DNA of 64,000 bases from Sphingomonas citri (GCF_019429485.1 NZ_JAHXZN010000006.1:62001-126000); one strand, 5' to 3'; counted from the first letter of the stretch, positions 44,408 to 54,362 are shown. Notes: generated by a model from the sequence alone, not told the origin. Translations and numbers: made by a program.

Positions 44408-45301
44408 ATGGACCTGCTCGCTCTCGCCGACTTCACTCTGGTCGCCCGCCACGGCGGCGTCGGCCGCGCCGCGCGCGCCGCGGGGCGACCGAAGGCGACG
44501 CTCTCGCGCCGCGTCGCCGAGCTCGAGGCGGCGCTCGACCTGCGGCTCTTCGAGCGCGGCGCGCGCGCGCTCAGGCTGACCGAGGAAGGGCGTGCGCTGT
44601 ACGAGCGCACCGCCGCGCTGCTCACCGAGCTGGACGAGACCGCCGCGGCGGTGGCGGCGGGCGGGCGCTCGCCGCGCGGGCGGCTCAGGGTGAGCGCGCC
44701 CCTGCTCTTCGCGCAGACCGCGATGGGACGGCTGGCGGCCGGGTTCGCGCTGGCGCACCCAGAGGTACGGCTCGAGGTGACCAGCGAGGATCGCGCGGTC
44801 GACATGATCGAGGAAGGCTATGACCTCGTCATCCGGGTCGACCCCGCCCCCGACGCTGCCCTGGTCGGCCGCCCCTTCCTGCGCGACCGGCTGGTGGTGG
44901 TCGCGGCGCCCGGCGTGGCGCCGCCCGCGTCGGGCGAGCGCGCGCCCGCGGTGGTGCGCGGCGCCGTGGGCGAGGGAGCAGAGTGGCGGCTGCGCCCCGG
45001 CGGCGTCGCCGTATCGGTCGCGGTGGCGCCGGTGCTCGGCCTGTCCTCGCTGGTGATGGTGCGCGACGCCGCGCTGGCGGGCGTCGGCGCGGCGCGGCTG
45101 CCGATCTCGCTGGTCGCGCGTGACCTCGCCGCGGGGCGGCTGGCGCTGTGGGGCGAGCTCGACGCCGCCCCCATCCAGTTATGGGCGCTCTACCCGACGC
45201 GGCGGCTGCTGAGCGCGCGCGTCGCCGCCTTCCTCGACCATCTCCGCGCCGCTTTCCCGACCGGCAGCGCGGAGGAGCTCGCCGCCTTTCTCGTCGACTG
45301 A
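44408..45301 (+). CDS. LysR-family transcriptional regulator
   Basis: 297 residues. The N-terminal winged HTH is MDLLALADFTLVARHGGVGR with RAAGRPKATLSRRVAELEA, LFERGARALRLTEEGRALYE. The effector domain opens GRLRVSAPLLFAQTAMGRLA and has EVTSEDRAVDMIEEGYDLVI, a pattern of the AaeR/DsdC-like LysR branch. ATG 44408 starts the conserved DNA-binding block. It is followed 67 bp later by the second MATE exporter in the same direction, so it may regulate that gene; LysR regulators more often control divergent genes, and none is near. Confidence 0.9.
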   Translation: MDLLALADFTLVARHGGVGRAARAAGRPKATLSRRVAELEAALDLRLFERGARALRLTEEGRALYERTAALLTELDETAAAVAAGGRSPRGRLRVSAPLLFAQTAMGRLAAGFALAHPEVRLEVTSEDRAVDMIEEGYDLVIRVDPAPDAALVGRPFLRDRLVVVAAPGVAPPASGERAPAVVRGAVGEGAEWRLRPGGVAVSVAVAPVLGLSSLVMVRDAALAGVGAARLPISLVARDLAAGRLALWGELDAAPIQLWALYPTRRLLSARVAAFLDHLRAAFPTGSAEELAAFLVD

Positions 45302-45367
45302 CGCCCGCTATCGCGCGGCGCGATATGGCTCTACAGCCGGCGCGGGGGAAGGGGAGGAGCAGGACCG

Positions 45368-46807
45368 ATGGCGCGACCGCCGCAGCGCGACCTCACCGCC
45401 GGGCCGATCGGGCGCACGCTGCTGCTGTTCGCGCTGCCGACGCTCGGCTCGAGCGTGCTCCAGTCGCTCAACGGCTCGATCAACGCGATCTGGATCGGGC
45501 AATTCCTCGGCGAGCGCGCGCTGGCCGCGACCACCAACGCCAACATCATCATGTTCCTGCTGATCGCCGCGGTGTTCGGCTTCGGCATGGCGGCGACGAT
45601 CCTGATCGGTCAGAACATGGGGCGGCGCGACCTCGACGCGGTGCGGCGCGTGCTCGGCACCTCGCTCGGGCTGTTCGCGGGCGTGTCGGCGGTGACGCTG
45701 CTGGTCGGCTGGTTCGCCGCGCCCGCGATCCTGCGGGCGCTCGCCACGCCGGCGGAGGTCTACCCGCTCGCGCTCGCCTATATGCGCGTGATCTTCGTGG
45801 CGATGCCGCCGGGCTTCCTCTCGGTGCTGCTGACGATGGCGCTGCGCGGCACCGGCGACTCGATCACGCCGCTCAAGTTCATGGCGCTGGGCTCGGCCAT
45901 CGACGTGGCGCTCAACCCGCTGCTGATCCGGGGAGTGGGGCCGCTGCCCGCGCTGGGGATCGAGGGCTCGGCGCTGGCGACCCTGCTGGCCAACACCGTC
46001 GCGCTGCTCGCGCTGCTCGGCTACATCTACCGCCGCGACCTGCCGGTGCGGCTGCGCGGGGCGGAGTGGCGCTATGTCCTGCCCGAGCCCGCGCTGCTGC
46101 GCACGATCGTCGCCAAGGGTATCCCGATGGGATTGCAGATGCTGGTGGTCTCCACCTCGGCGCTGGCGATGATCGGGCTGGTCAACCGCCACGGCACCGC
46201 CACCACCGCGGCCTATGGCGCGGCCAACCAATTGTGGACCTACGTCCAGATGCCCGCGATGGCGGTGGGCGCGGCGGTGAGCGCGATGGCGGCGCAGAAC
46301 ATCGGCGCGGGGCGGTGGGACCGGGTCGGGCGCATCACGCGCACCGGTATCCTCACCAACCTGGCGCTGACCGGCGGGCTGGTCGCGCTGCTGACGCTGC
46401 TCGACCGCCACGTGCTGTGGCTGTTCCTCGGGCAGGACGGCGGCGCGGTCGACATCGCGGCGCGGATCAACCTCATCGCCGGGTGGAGCTTCGTGCTGTT
46501 CGGCGTGTCGATGGTGCTGTCCGCCACGGTGCGCGCCAACGGTGCGGTGATCGGCCCGCTGGTGATCCTGGCGGTGGCGATGTTTCCGCTGCGGCTGGGC
46601 ATGGCGGCGGGACTGTCGCCGCGCTGGGGCGCGGACGCGATCTGGTGGAGCTTTCCGGCCGGCTCGGTCGGCTCAATGCTGCTGATGATCGGCTTCTATC
46701 TCCACGGCGGTTGGCGCCGCGGCCGGCTGCCGGCGAGCCCGCACGAGGCCGAGGAGAAGGCGCTGGCGCACGCCGAGCCCACCGCCAAGTCGATGCCGGT
46801 GGGATGA
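45368..46807 (+). CDS. MATE-family efflux transporter (second)
   Basis: 479 residues, about 12 membrane segments. It begins DLTAGPIGRTLLLFALPTLG with SVLQSLNGSINAIWIGQFLG, the VmrA/DinF-like MATE pattern, and has ATILIGQNMGRRDLDAVRRV, LTMALRGTGDSITPLKFMAL and VGAAVSAMAAQNIGAGRWDR (the internal repeat of GQNMGRRD). It differs clearly from the MATE protein at 30052. Ribosome site GGGGAGGAGCAGG. Possibly controlled by the LysR protein just upstream. Confidence 0.92.
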   Translation: MARPPQRDLTAGPIGRTLLLFALPTLGSSVLQSLNGSINAIWIGQFLGERALAATTNANIIMFLLIAAVFGFGMAATILIGQNMGRRDLDAVRRVLGTSLGLFAGVSAVTLLVGWFAAPAILRALATPAEVYPLALAYMRVIFVAMPPGFLSVLLTMALRGTGDSITPLKFMALGSAIDVALNPLLIRGVGPLPALGIEGSALATLLANTVALLALLGYIYRRDLPVRLRGAEWRYVLPEPALLRTIVAKGIPMGLQMLVVSTSALAMIGLVNRHGTATTAAYGAANQLWTYVQMPAMAVGAAVSAMAAQNIGAGRWDRVGRITRTGILTNLALTGGLVALLTLLDRHVLWLFLGQDGGAVDIAARINLIAGWSFVLFGVSMVLSATVRANGAVIGPLVILAVAMFPLRLGMAAGLSPRWGADAIWWSFPAGSVGSMLLMIGFYLHGGWRRGRLPASPHEAEEKALAHAEPTAKSMPVG

Positions 46808-46858
46808 GGGGAGGGCGGCGGGGCGTTGATGCGTCGCACGGTCGCTTCCTCTTCTGGC

Positions 46859-46953
46859 GTCATCCTGACCTCGTTTCAGGATCCACCGTGGCGCGAGCGC
46901 TCCGGCCGCTGCCTACGCGGACGGGTAGATCCTGAGACAAGCTCAGGATGACG
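46859..46953. repeat. 95-bp inverted repeat, REPIN-like, type B
   Basis: Left arm 46859-46887 and right arm 46926-46953; CGTCATCCTGA..TCAGGATCCAC against GATCCTGAGACAAGCTCAGG and ATGACG. Core differs slightly (CCTCGTT / ACAAGC) from the 42051 copy. Confidence 0.9.
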
Positions 46954-47037
46954 TCAGACGTAGGAGGGCGCGATCGTGCTCGCCGGCGGCAAAGACGTCG
47001 TGCCGATCGACGCTGCGCGTGTGACCGCACGATGCTC

Positions 47038-47427
47038 TCACGGCACCGCCGCGCTCTCACGCGCGAGCTGGCGGCGATCCGCGGCCCAGGCGCGCATCAT
47101 CGACTGGGTGCAGCCGGTCTGCCCGCCGGTACCCACCGCCGAGCAGGTGTTCGGCAGCCCGCCGGCGACCCGACCGACCTCGTCCATGGTGGCGACCCGA
47201 TTGACCCAGCTCTGGTTCTTCGCGGCGATCTCGGCGCGGCGCAGCGGCTTCGGGATACGATAGGGTTCGTCGAGCGGGGCGCACACCACCACCTCGTCGC
47301 CGGCGGGCCTGGGGCAGGCCTCGCCGGGCGCGAGCGCGACGCTGCGCACGCGCTGCGGCGGTGCCGGCACGGCGGCCTCGGGCGCGGTGCCGGCCAGAAG
47401 GACCGCGGCGAGCAGAAGGGTCGTCAT
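47038..47427 (-). CDS. Small secreted protein of unknown function
   Basis: 129 residues with signal MTTLLLAAVLLAGTAPEAAV. The mature region contains CPRPAGDEVVVCAPLDEPYR, a Cys-pair motif common in short exported sphingomonad proteins (C..GDEIVVCGR-like), and a C-terminal part with NTCSAVGTGGQTGCTQ, giving four cysteines likely to form two disulfides. I do not know its role. Upstream GGGGAGAAGACG is a good ribosome site. Divergent from the symporter gene. Confidence 0.8.
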   Translation of the reverse strand: MTTLLLAAVLLAGTAPEAAVPAPPQRVRSVALAPGEACPRPAGDEVVVCAPLDEPYRIPKPLRRAEIAAKNQSWVNRVATMDEVGRVAGGLPNTCSAVGTGGQTGCTQSMMRAWAADRRQLARESAAVP

Positions 47428-47689
47428 CGTCTTCTCCCCGCCGCGGTCGAGTAAGGCGCCGCCCGCTCACCGGGAGGAGAAACGGGCGACGCGAGGTGCG
47501 GACAGCACGGGAACGCCGCGACCTCCGCCCCGTGGTGGCGGGCACGCCGCATCGCAGGATTGCGGCATGTGTCGACGCCGCAACCTTTGTCGCGAGAAAG
47601 CGCCCGCTCACGACACGGGTGGACAGCCAACCGCCGCGACCTACAAATGCGCGCGACACGCGATGCGCGGCGGATGGGGAGAGACACGG

Positions 47690-49279
47690 GTGCAGCTTGC
47701 CACGATCGACGTCTTGGTGGTCGTCGCCTACGCCATCTTCATCTTCGCGCTGGCGCAATGGGTCAGCCGCGACAAGGCGGGCGCCGGGCCGAAGAACACC
47801 ACCGACTATTTCCTCGCCTCCAAGAACCTGCCGTGGTGGGCGATCGGCGCCAGCCTGATCGCGGCCAACATCTCGGCCGAGCAGATCGTCGGCATGTCGG
47901 GCTCGGGCTATGCCATCGGCCTCGCGATCGCCTCGTACGAGTGGATGGCGGCGCTGACGCTGCTGATCGTCGGCAAGTTCTTCCTGCCGATCTTCCTGCG
48001 CAACGAGATCTACACGATGCCGCAGTTCCTCGAGCGGCGCTACGGCCCCTCGATCCGGACGCTGATGGCGGTGTTCTGGCTGGCCCTCTACGTCTTCGTG
48101 AACCTCACCAGCATCATCTGGCTCGGCTCGATCGCGGTGACCAAGGTGGCCGGCGTCGACCAAAATATCGCGCTGGTGGTGCTCGGCGCCTTCGCGTTGC
48201 TGTACCAGCTCAAGGGCGGGCTGAAGGCGGTGGCGCTGACCGACATCGTGCAGGTGACGCTGCTGGTGCTCGGCGGCCTCATCATCGCCTATCTCACGCT
48301 CGGCGAACTGGGCCAGGGCGCGGGCCTCGTCGCGGGCTTCGCGCGGCTGACGCGCGAGCTGCCCGAGCATTTCGAGATGATCCTGTCGCGCGACAACCCG
48401 CATTACATGGACCTGCCGGGCCTGTCGGTGCTGATCGGCGGGATGTGGATCGCCAACCTCAGCTACTGGGGCTTCAACCAGTACATCATCCAACGCGCGC
48501 TCGCGGCCAAGTCATTGGCCGAGGCGCAGAAGGGCGTGCTGTTCGCGTCCTTCCTCAAGCTGCTGATGCCGATCATCATCGTGCTGCCCGGCATCGCCGC
48601 GGTGGTGCTCGCGCCCGGGCTGGCCAAGCCCGACGAGGCCTATCCGACGATGATGCGGCTGTTGCCGACCGGGCTGCTCGGCCTCGTCTTCGCCGCGCTG
48701 GTGGCGGCCATCATCGCCTCCACCGCCTCCAAGATCAATTCAATCGCGACCATCTTCACGCTCGACGTCTGGGCCAAGTTCAAGCGCCGCCCGTCCGCGG
48801 CCGAGGACGGCGCGGTCGACGATTCGCGGCTCGTGCTGGTCGGCCGCGTCGCCGCGATGGTGGCGACGGTGATCGCCATCCTCACCGCGCGCCCGCTGGT
48901 GGGCTCGTCCGAGCAGGCGTTCCAGTTCATCCAGGAGTTCACCGGCTTCTTCACGCCGGGCATCACGGTCATCTTTCTGCTCGGGCTGTTCTGGAAGCGC
49001 GCCAACGAGGCCGGTGCGATCATGGCCGCGATCGCCTCGGTGCTGCTCTCCTGGGGGTTCAAGCTGCTGCTGCCCGGGCTGCCGTTCATGGACCGGATGG
49101 GACTGGTGTTCCTGATCGCGCTGGCGCTGGCGGTGGGCGCCTCGCTGGCGACGCCGCGGCGCGACGACCGCGACACGATCGTCACCGGCGACGTGCGCTA
49201 TGCCACCAGCGCGGCGTTCAACGTCGGCGCGCTGGCGCTCGTGCTGATCCTGGTGGCGCTGTACGCGACCTTCTGGTGA
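47690..49279 (+). CDS. Sodium/solute symporter, SSS family (vSGLT-like)
   Basis: Inner-membrane sodium-coupled importer, 529 residues, about 14 membrane segments. IDVLVVVAYAIFIFALAQWV, TDYFLASKNLPWWAIGASLI and AANISAEQIVGMSGSGYAIG match the sugar-transporting SSS branch (SGLT/vSGLT), as does FVNLTSIIWLGSIAVTKVAG. FTGFFTPGITVIFLLGLFWK is the late conserved block. I use GTG 47690 (VQLATIDVL), with GGGGAGAG upstream; ATG 47663 is an alternative. No sugar kinase or regulator is adjacent, but the beta-helix protein on the other strand could supply its substrate. Confidence 0.88.
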   Translation: MQLATIDVLVVVAYAIFIFALAQWVSRDKAGAGPKNTTDYFLASKNLPWWAIGASLIAANISAEQIVGMSGSGYAIGLAIASYEWMAALTLLIVGKFFLPIFLRNEIYTMPQFLERRYGPSIRTLMAVFWLALYVFVNLTSIIWLGSIAVTKVAGVDQNIALVVLGAFALLYQLKGGLKAVALTDIVQVTLLVLGGLIIAYLTLGELGQGAGLVAGFARLTRELPEHFEMILSRDNPHYMDLPGLSVLIGGMWIANLSYWGFNQYIIQRALAAKSLAEAQKGVLFASFLKLLMPIIIVLPGIAAVVLAPGLAKPDEAYPTMMRLLPTGLLGLVFAALVAAIIASTASKINSIATIFTLDVWAKFKRRPSAAEDGAVDDSRLVLVGRVAAMVATVIAILTARPLVGSSEQAFQFIQEFTGFFTPGITVIFLLGLFWKRANEAGAIMAAIASVLLSWGFKLLLPGLPFMDRMGLVFLIALALAVGASLATPRRDDRDTIVTGDVRYATSAAFNVGALALVLILVALYATFW

Positions 49280-49318
49280 GCGCGGCGCGCGCGTGCACGC
49301 GCAGGCACGCGCCGCGGC

Positions 49319-52300
49319 TCAGAGCCGCGCGCGGTACAGCGAGTGGTGCGTCAGCACGTAGAGCGCGGTGCCGTCGCGGCTGAGCAGCAGCTGGAGCGGG
49401 CGCTCGGGCACGTCGATCCGGCCCAGCGCGGCCCCGTCCGCGCCGTAGACGAACACCTGCCCGTTGGCGACGTACACGCGCCCGCGCGCGTCGGCGACGA
49501 CGCTCTCGCCGCCGCGATCGGCGAAGACGCGCAGGTCGGTCAGCGCGCCGCCGGCGCCGACGAGCGCGCTGTAGGTGCGCGCTTCGGAGGCGTTGCTGGC
49601 GTAGCTGCGCTCGCCCACGCGCGCCGCGACCAGGCCGTAGCTGTCGAGCGCGTGCGAGAAGCGCCGCGCGCGGAAGTCGGGTGGTCCCTGCTGGAACACG
49701 CGCCACGTCGGCAGCGCGAGCGTGCCGTCCGGCGAGACCGCGGCGCGCGTCGGTGCGGCGGCGACGTCCTGCGCGAACAGCTCGGCCAGCGTGGTGAAGC
49801 GATCGGTCGCCGGATTGTACTGGTCGCGGAACTCGCCGTTGACCCACCAGGCGCCGGGCAGCAGCACGCGCGACGTGCCCGCCGCGACGGGCGTGGGCGC
49901 GATCACGTCGAGCGCCAGCTCGCTCGTGCCGGGGCGGAAGGACGAGACGGTGCCATCACGCCCCGCCGCCGAGAGCACCAGCAGGTCGCCGGCGTCGTCG
50001 GCGGCGAGGCTGACCGCGTCGAGCGTGGTGTCGCGCTCGATCCCGAGCCCGCGCGCCGCCGACCAGCGGTAGATGCGCTGCTGGATGCGATCGACGAAGT
50101 AGAGCGTGCCGTCGGGCGCGACCGTGCCGCCGCCCGCCGCGTCGAAGCCGCCGGCGAGCTTCTCGACCGCGCCGCCGACCTCGGGCGCCGCGGCAACCGC
50201 GGGGCTCGCCGGCACGTCGAAGGCGGCGAACTCGCGCTCGCGCACCTGCCCGCCGCCGCTCACGTCGACGATCGCGTTCTCGTACGGGAATTTGTTGGCG
50301 CGAAGGAAGGTGGCGCAGCCGTTCTCGTCGCACGTCGCCAGCCCGCTCTCGGCGTTGACGTGCATGTTGCGGAAACGGACGTCGCGCGCGCCGTACAGCG
50401 TCACCGCCGCGGGCAGCGCCTTGGCGGTGCGGGTGACGCGGTAGGCGTGGAGATTGGCGACGAGGATATCGTGCGAGTCGCGTATCTCGAGCGCGACCGC
50501 GTCGCGGCTCTCGCCGCCCTCCTCCTCGGTCTGCGGCGCGATCAGCTCCCAGTTCGCCACGCGGTTCAGCGCGATCTCGACGCGACCGTGGTGCTCGGAC
50601 GACATCTGGTACACGCGCCCGGGCGTGGTCGTGTCGGAGACGTACAGCCCCGCCTGGGCGTAGGTGTTGGGCGTCCACAGGCCGCTGAACGTGCCACCGC
50701 CGCCGCGCGTCACCCACAGGCTGGGATATTGTCCGTCCCAGCGCTTGGCCGGATCGGCGTCGCCGGTGGCGTTGGCGTTGTACGGGTTGAAGCGCACCCC
50801 GCCGGCGAGGTCGGTGCCGTGGCCGCCCTGGAACTTGACGTCGTCGACCAGCGAGTCGGCCCCCGCGGTCCATAGCAGGGCGGTGGCGCGCGGGTTGATC
50901 CCGCCGGTGGCGAGGCCGACACCGCTGACGATCGCGTCGCCGCCGTCGGCGCTCGCCAGCAGCGCTTTGGGCGCGCCGACACCCTGATAGGCGGGGGTGT
51001 TCTCGCGCAAGAGTATCTGGGTGAGGTTGGGGTGGAGCGCGACCAGCACGCTGTCGCGCCGCAGCCGCAGCGTGTCGCTCACCACGTAGCGGCCAGCGGG
51101 CAGGTAGACGATGCGGTGCGCATCGATCGCGCGCTGCAGCGCCGCGGTGTCGTCGCTCCGATCGTCGCCCTTGGCGCCGGCGTCGCGCGCGTTGAACCAC
51201 GCGCGCGTCGCGGGCAGCGCGCGGATCGCGTCGGCGCGGCGCGGCGGAAGCGCGGCGAGCCGCTCGGCCGCCATCGTCGTGCGCGGCGTGCCCATCGTGG
51301 CGTAGCCGTCGACCGCGAGGCCGTGGCTGAAGCTGGACACGCGATAGCTGGCCTCCGCGCCGCGCCGCTCGGTGCCGCTGTCGCGGAAGCGCGCGAACAC
51401 CGGGGTGCGGCGCGCCAGCGCGTTCTCGAACGTCACCTGCGTGTAGGCGTTGTTCTCGTTGGAGACGATCACGCCCGCGCGCGACACGTTCTCGAAGCGC
51501 ACGTCCTGGCCGAACAGCCAGTCGCCGTAGCCCCGATCGATCTCGACGCCGACGGGCGTGTCGCGGAACGCCACGTTGACCAGCGTCAGCCCCGCCTCGT
51601 GCTCGCGGATCGCGGCGTCGCGCTGGCCGGTGAAGGTGGAATCGAGCAAGGTAAAGGGCCAGGCCGGCGAGGGCTTCTCGGCGAGGATGCCGTAGCGGCC
51701 ACCCCGGAAGCGCAGGTCGCGCGCGACATTGGCGACCTGGTACAGGCCCGCCAGCGCCGGGCCGAGATCGAAGTCCATGTGGCTGAGAGAGGCGTGCTGC
51801 GCGGCGTGGAAGCGGATCGCCGCGGTGGCCGGGTTGCCCTGGCCGACGGCGACGTCGACGTTGCTGATCGCGGAGTAGAAGGTGCCGGGGTTGGCGTCGG
51901 CGATGGCGGGGTCGAACGGCACGCTGCCCGCGACGGGGAAGGGGATGCGGCGCGGCGGCGCGGCGCCGACGCGCCCGCCCTCGCTGCGCCCGCCCGCGCC
52001 CGAGCGGCGCGCGCCGGCGAAGACGATCATGTGCGCGACGCCCTTCTGGAACCCCGGCGTGTTCGCGCCGAGCGCGATCACCGGGCGCCGCGCGCCGATG
52101 CCGAACAGCCGCACGCCCGGCCACAGGAAGATCGTGCGGGTGATGCGGTAGCGGCCCTGCGGCAGGAAGACGATCCCGCCGCCGCCCTGGTCGGCCGCGG
52201 CGTCGATCGCCTGCTGCAGCGCCTCGCTGTCGTCGGCGCGGCCGTCGCCGACGCCTCGCACCGTGGTGGCGCGCGGGTCGAGCGGCGCGGTGACGAAGGC

Positions 52301-52399
52301 GGAGACGCCGCGCGCCGGCGCCGCCGCGGCGGGAGCGGCGAGCGCCGCTGGCAGGAGAGGGGCGAGCAGGAGAAGGGCGAGCAGGCGATGGGCTGACAT
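49319..52399 (-). CDS. Secreted double beta-helix protein with C-terminal propeller
   Basis: 1026 residues with signal MSAHRLLALLLLAPLLPAAL ending near AAPA. Two pectate-lyase-3/GH55-like beta-helix starts are visible: VRGVGDGRADDSEALQQAID (about residue 48) and DAGAKGDDRSDDTAALQRAI (about 410), each followed by GIVFLPQGRYRI or RIVYLPAGRYVV. The double helix resembles GH55 exo-beta-1,3-glucanase architecture. From about residue 745 the sequence turns to a six-bladed propeller (GGGTVAPDGTLYFVDRIQQR, LAADDAGDLLVLSAAGRDG, SVVADARGRVYVANGQVFVY), SMP-30/NHL-like. Probable extracellular polysaccharide-active protein; catalysis unproven. It opposes the symporter gene, converging with it. Confidence 0.83.
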   Translation of the reverse strand: MSAHRLLALLLLAPLLPAALAAPAAAAPARGVSAFVTAPLDPRATTVRGVGDGRADDSEALQQAIDAAADQGGGGIVFLPQGRYRITRTIFLWPGVRLFGIGARRPVIALGANTPGFQKGVAHMIVFAGARRSGAGGRSEGGRVGAAPPRRIPFPVAGSVPFDPAIADANPGTFYSAISNVDVAVGQGNPATAAIRFHAAQHASLSHMDFDLGPALAGLYQVANVARDLRFRGGRYGILAEKPSPAWPFTLLDSTFTGQRDAAIREHEAGLTLVNVAFRDTPVGVEIDRGYGDWLFGQDVRFENVSRAGVIVSNENNAYTQVTFENALARRTPVFARFRDSGTERRGAEASYRVSSFSHGLAVDGYATMGTPRTTMAAERLAALPPRRADAIRALPATRAWFNARDAGAKGDDRSDDTAALQRAIDAHRIVYLPAGRYVVSDTLRLRRDSVLVALHPNLTQILLRENTPAYQGVGAPKALLASADGGDAIVSGVGLATGGINPRATALLWTAGADSLVDDVKFQGGHGTDLAGGVRFNPYNANATGDADPAKRWDGQYPSLWVTRGGGGTFSGLWTPNTYAQAGLYVSDTTTPGRVYQMSSEHHGRVEIALNRVANWELIAPQTEEEGGESRDAVALEIRDSHDILVANLHAYRVTRTAKALPAAVTLYGARDVRFRNMHVNAESGLATCDENGCATFLRANKFPYENAIVDVSGGGQVREREFAAFDVPASPAVAAAPEVGGAVEKLAGGFDAAGGGTVAPDGTLYFVDRIQQRIYRWSAARGLGIERDTTLDAVSLAADDAGDLLVLSAAGRDGTVSSFRPGTSELALDVIAPTPVAAGTSRVLLPGAWWVNGEFRDQYNPATDRFTTLAELFAQDVAAAPTRAAVSPDGTLALPTWRVFQQGPPDFRARRFSHALDSYGLVAARVGERSYASNASEARTYSALVGAGGALTDLRVFADRGGESVVADARGRVYVANGQVFVYGADGAALGRIDVPERPLQLLLSRDGTALYVLTHHSLYRARL

Positions 52400-52532
52400 G
52401 TCGGTGGCCTCTCCTCGCCGCCCGCGCGGCGTGCGACCCGGCTTCTAGAGTGTAAGTGACGGAAGGCAGGGGAGGAATTGCGACGAAGGTCGCGGTTGGG
52501 GAACGACGGCTCGCTTCCCCGCCGCCTGCCCC

Positions 52533-52628
52533 CGTCGCCCGAGCTTGTCTCAGGATCCACCCTGCCGCGATCCCAGCTGCCGGTGGCGCCCGTGCAACCG
52601 TGAATCCTGAGACGAGCTCAGGATGACG
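52533..52628. repeat. 96-bp inverted repeat, REPIN-like, type B
   Basis: Left arm 52533-52560 (CGTCGCCCGAGCTTGTCTCA with GGATCCAC) and right arm 52600-52628 (GTGAATCC..GGATGACG). The left outer end has drifted. It occupies part of the 421-bp gap before the antiporter gene; from 52629 to 52820 I see no gene or repeat. Confidence 0.87.
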
Positions 52629-52820
52629 CCGGCGAGGGCGGGGGTGGCCCGCTTCCGAAGCTGGTTCGATAAGTATCGCACGGCGACGATCTCGCGGTCG
52701 GGGCGCTACGTGCCGTTCTCAGCCTTGTGGAAGCCCGCCACCATCCGCTGGCGCGGTCGCGCGCGATCGGCCATGCTGCGCAGGCGCGCCGCGGGAGCCG
52801 GCGCGGCAGGGGAGCGCGCC

Positions 52821-54362
52821 GTGACCTTCTTCGAGAGCCTGCTCGCGCTGCTCGGCGTCGCGGTGCTGCTGCTCCAGCTAGCGCGCCGTACCAGTATACC
52901 CTATCCCGCGCTGCTCGCCGCCGCGGGCGTCGCGCTCGCCTGGCTGCCCGGCGCGCCGACGATCGCGCTCGACCCGCACACCGCGCTCGCGCTGTTCATC
53001 GCGCCGATCCTGATCGACGCCGCGTTCGACTTCCCGGTCGGCACGGTGATGCGGCTGTGGCGCCCGCTCACCGCGCTGGCGCTGGTGGCGGTGCTGCTGA
53101 GCGCGGGGGCGGTGACCTGGCTCGGCGTCGCGCTCGCCGGGCTGCCGGTCTATGCCGCGCTGGCGCTCGGCGCGATCGTCGCTCCGCCCGATGCCGCCGC
53201 GGCGACCGCGATCTCGGGCAGCGTGCGGATGCCGCGCCGCACCGTCGCGGTGCTCAAGGGCGAGAGCCTGCTCAACGACGCCTCGGCGCTGCTGCTCTAC
53301 ACCGCCGCGATCCTGGTGGAGAGCCACGGCGGGGTCGACGGCGGGCTGGCGCTGCGCGTCGGCGTCGCGGTGCCCGGCGGGGTGCTGCTCGGCTACCTGC
53401 TCGCGCTGGCGATGCGGCGCATCCAGCCGCTGATCTGGGGCACGCTGAGCGGTAACATCTTCCAGTTCGTCTCTGGCTTCGCCGCCTGGCTGGTGGCCGA
53501 GCGGCTGGGCCTGTCGGCGGTGCTGTGCCTCGTCACCTTCGCGATGACGATCGCGCGCTCGGCCGGGCTGGTGACGCCACCGCGCGCGCGGCTGCACGAC
53601 TTCGCGGTGTGGGAGACCGCGGTGTTCCTGCTCAACGTGCTCGCCTTCCTGCTGATGGGCTTCCAGGCGCGCACGATCGTGGGCGGCATGGCGCCCGAGC
53701 GGCTGCGCGAGGCGGCGGTGTTCGCCGCCGCGGTCGTGGCCTGCCTGATTGTCGTCCGCATGGCCTGGGTACTGATCTACAACCGGCTTGCCTTCCACTT
53801 CCCCAAGCTGCGCGGCGACTATCCCGCCACCGGTCTGGCGCAGAGCGTGGTGGTGGGCTGGTGCGGCATGCGCGGGATCGTCACGCTCGCCACCGCCTTC
53901 GCGCTGCCGGGGCATTTCCCGCAGCGCGACCTGATCGTGCTCACCGCCTTCGCGGTCGTGCTGGCGACGCTGGTGGTGCAGGGGATGACGCTGGCGCCGC
54001 TGGTGCGCTGGCTCGGGCTCGACGGCGACGACGGGCTGGGCGAGGAGCTGGCGCGCGCGCGGGTCGCCATGGCGGAGGCGGCGCTGGCGCGGATCGGCGA
54101 CGCGCCGGGTGCGGCGGCGGATCACTGGCGCTACGGCCTCGCGACCAAACGCGATGCGATGCGCGCCGGCGGCGACGCGCGGGCGGGCGAGGAGAAGCGC
54201 CAGCTCGGCCTCGCCGCGGTGGCGTGCCAGCGCGAGCGGCTCGAGGAACTGCGCGAGGCGCAGGATGTGGGTGCAGACTCCTTCCTGGTGCTGCAGGAGG
54301 AGCTCGACTTCACCGAGATGAGCCTGCGCACCGAGGAGGAGCGCCGCATCGAGGAGGCTTGA
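52821..54362 (+). CDS. CPA1-family Na+/H+ antiporter
   Basis: 513 residues, about 12 membrane segments plus a cytoplasmic helical tail of about 100 residues. LFIAPILIDAAFDFPVGTVM, GAIVAPPDAAAATAISGSVR (ion-binding Asp in the CPA1 position), LKGESLLNDASALLLYTAAI and WCGMRGIVTLATAFALPGHF are the NhaP-type signatures. The GTG start at 52821 has GGGGAGCGC upstream; in-frame codons before it encode no membrane segment. The tail is charged and coiled-coil-like (RQLGLAAVACQRERLEELRE). pH or Na homeostasis is the expected role. Confidence 0.9.
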   Translation: MTFFESLLALLGVAVLLLQLARRTSIPYPALLAAAGVALAWLPGAPTIALDPHTALALFIAPILIDAAFDFPVGTVMRLWRPLTALALVAVLLSAGAVTWLGVALAGLPVYAALALGAIVAPPDAAAATAISGSVRMPRRTVAVLKGESLLNDASALLLYTAAILVESHGGVDGGLALRVGVAVPGGVLLGYLLALAMRRIQPLIWGTLSGNIFQFVSGFAAWLVAERLGLSAVLCLVTFAMTIARSAGLVTPPRARLHDFAVWETAVFLLNVLAFLLMGFQARTIVGGMAPERLREAAVFAAAVVACLIVVRMAWVLIYNRLAFHFPKLRGDYPATGLAQSVVVGWCGMRGIVTLATAFALPGHFPQRDLIVLTAFAVVLATLVVQGMTLAPLVRWLGLDGDDGLGEELARARVAMAEAALARIGDAPGAAADHWRYGLATKRDAMRAGGDARAGEEKRQLGLAAVACQRERLEELREAQDVGADSFLVLQEELDFTEMSLRTEEERRIEEA

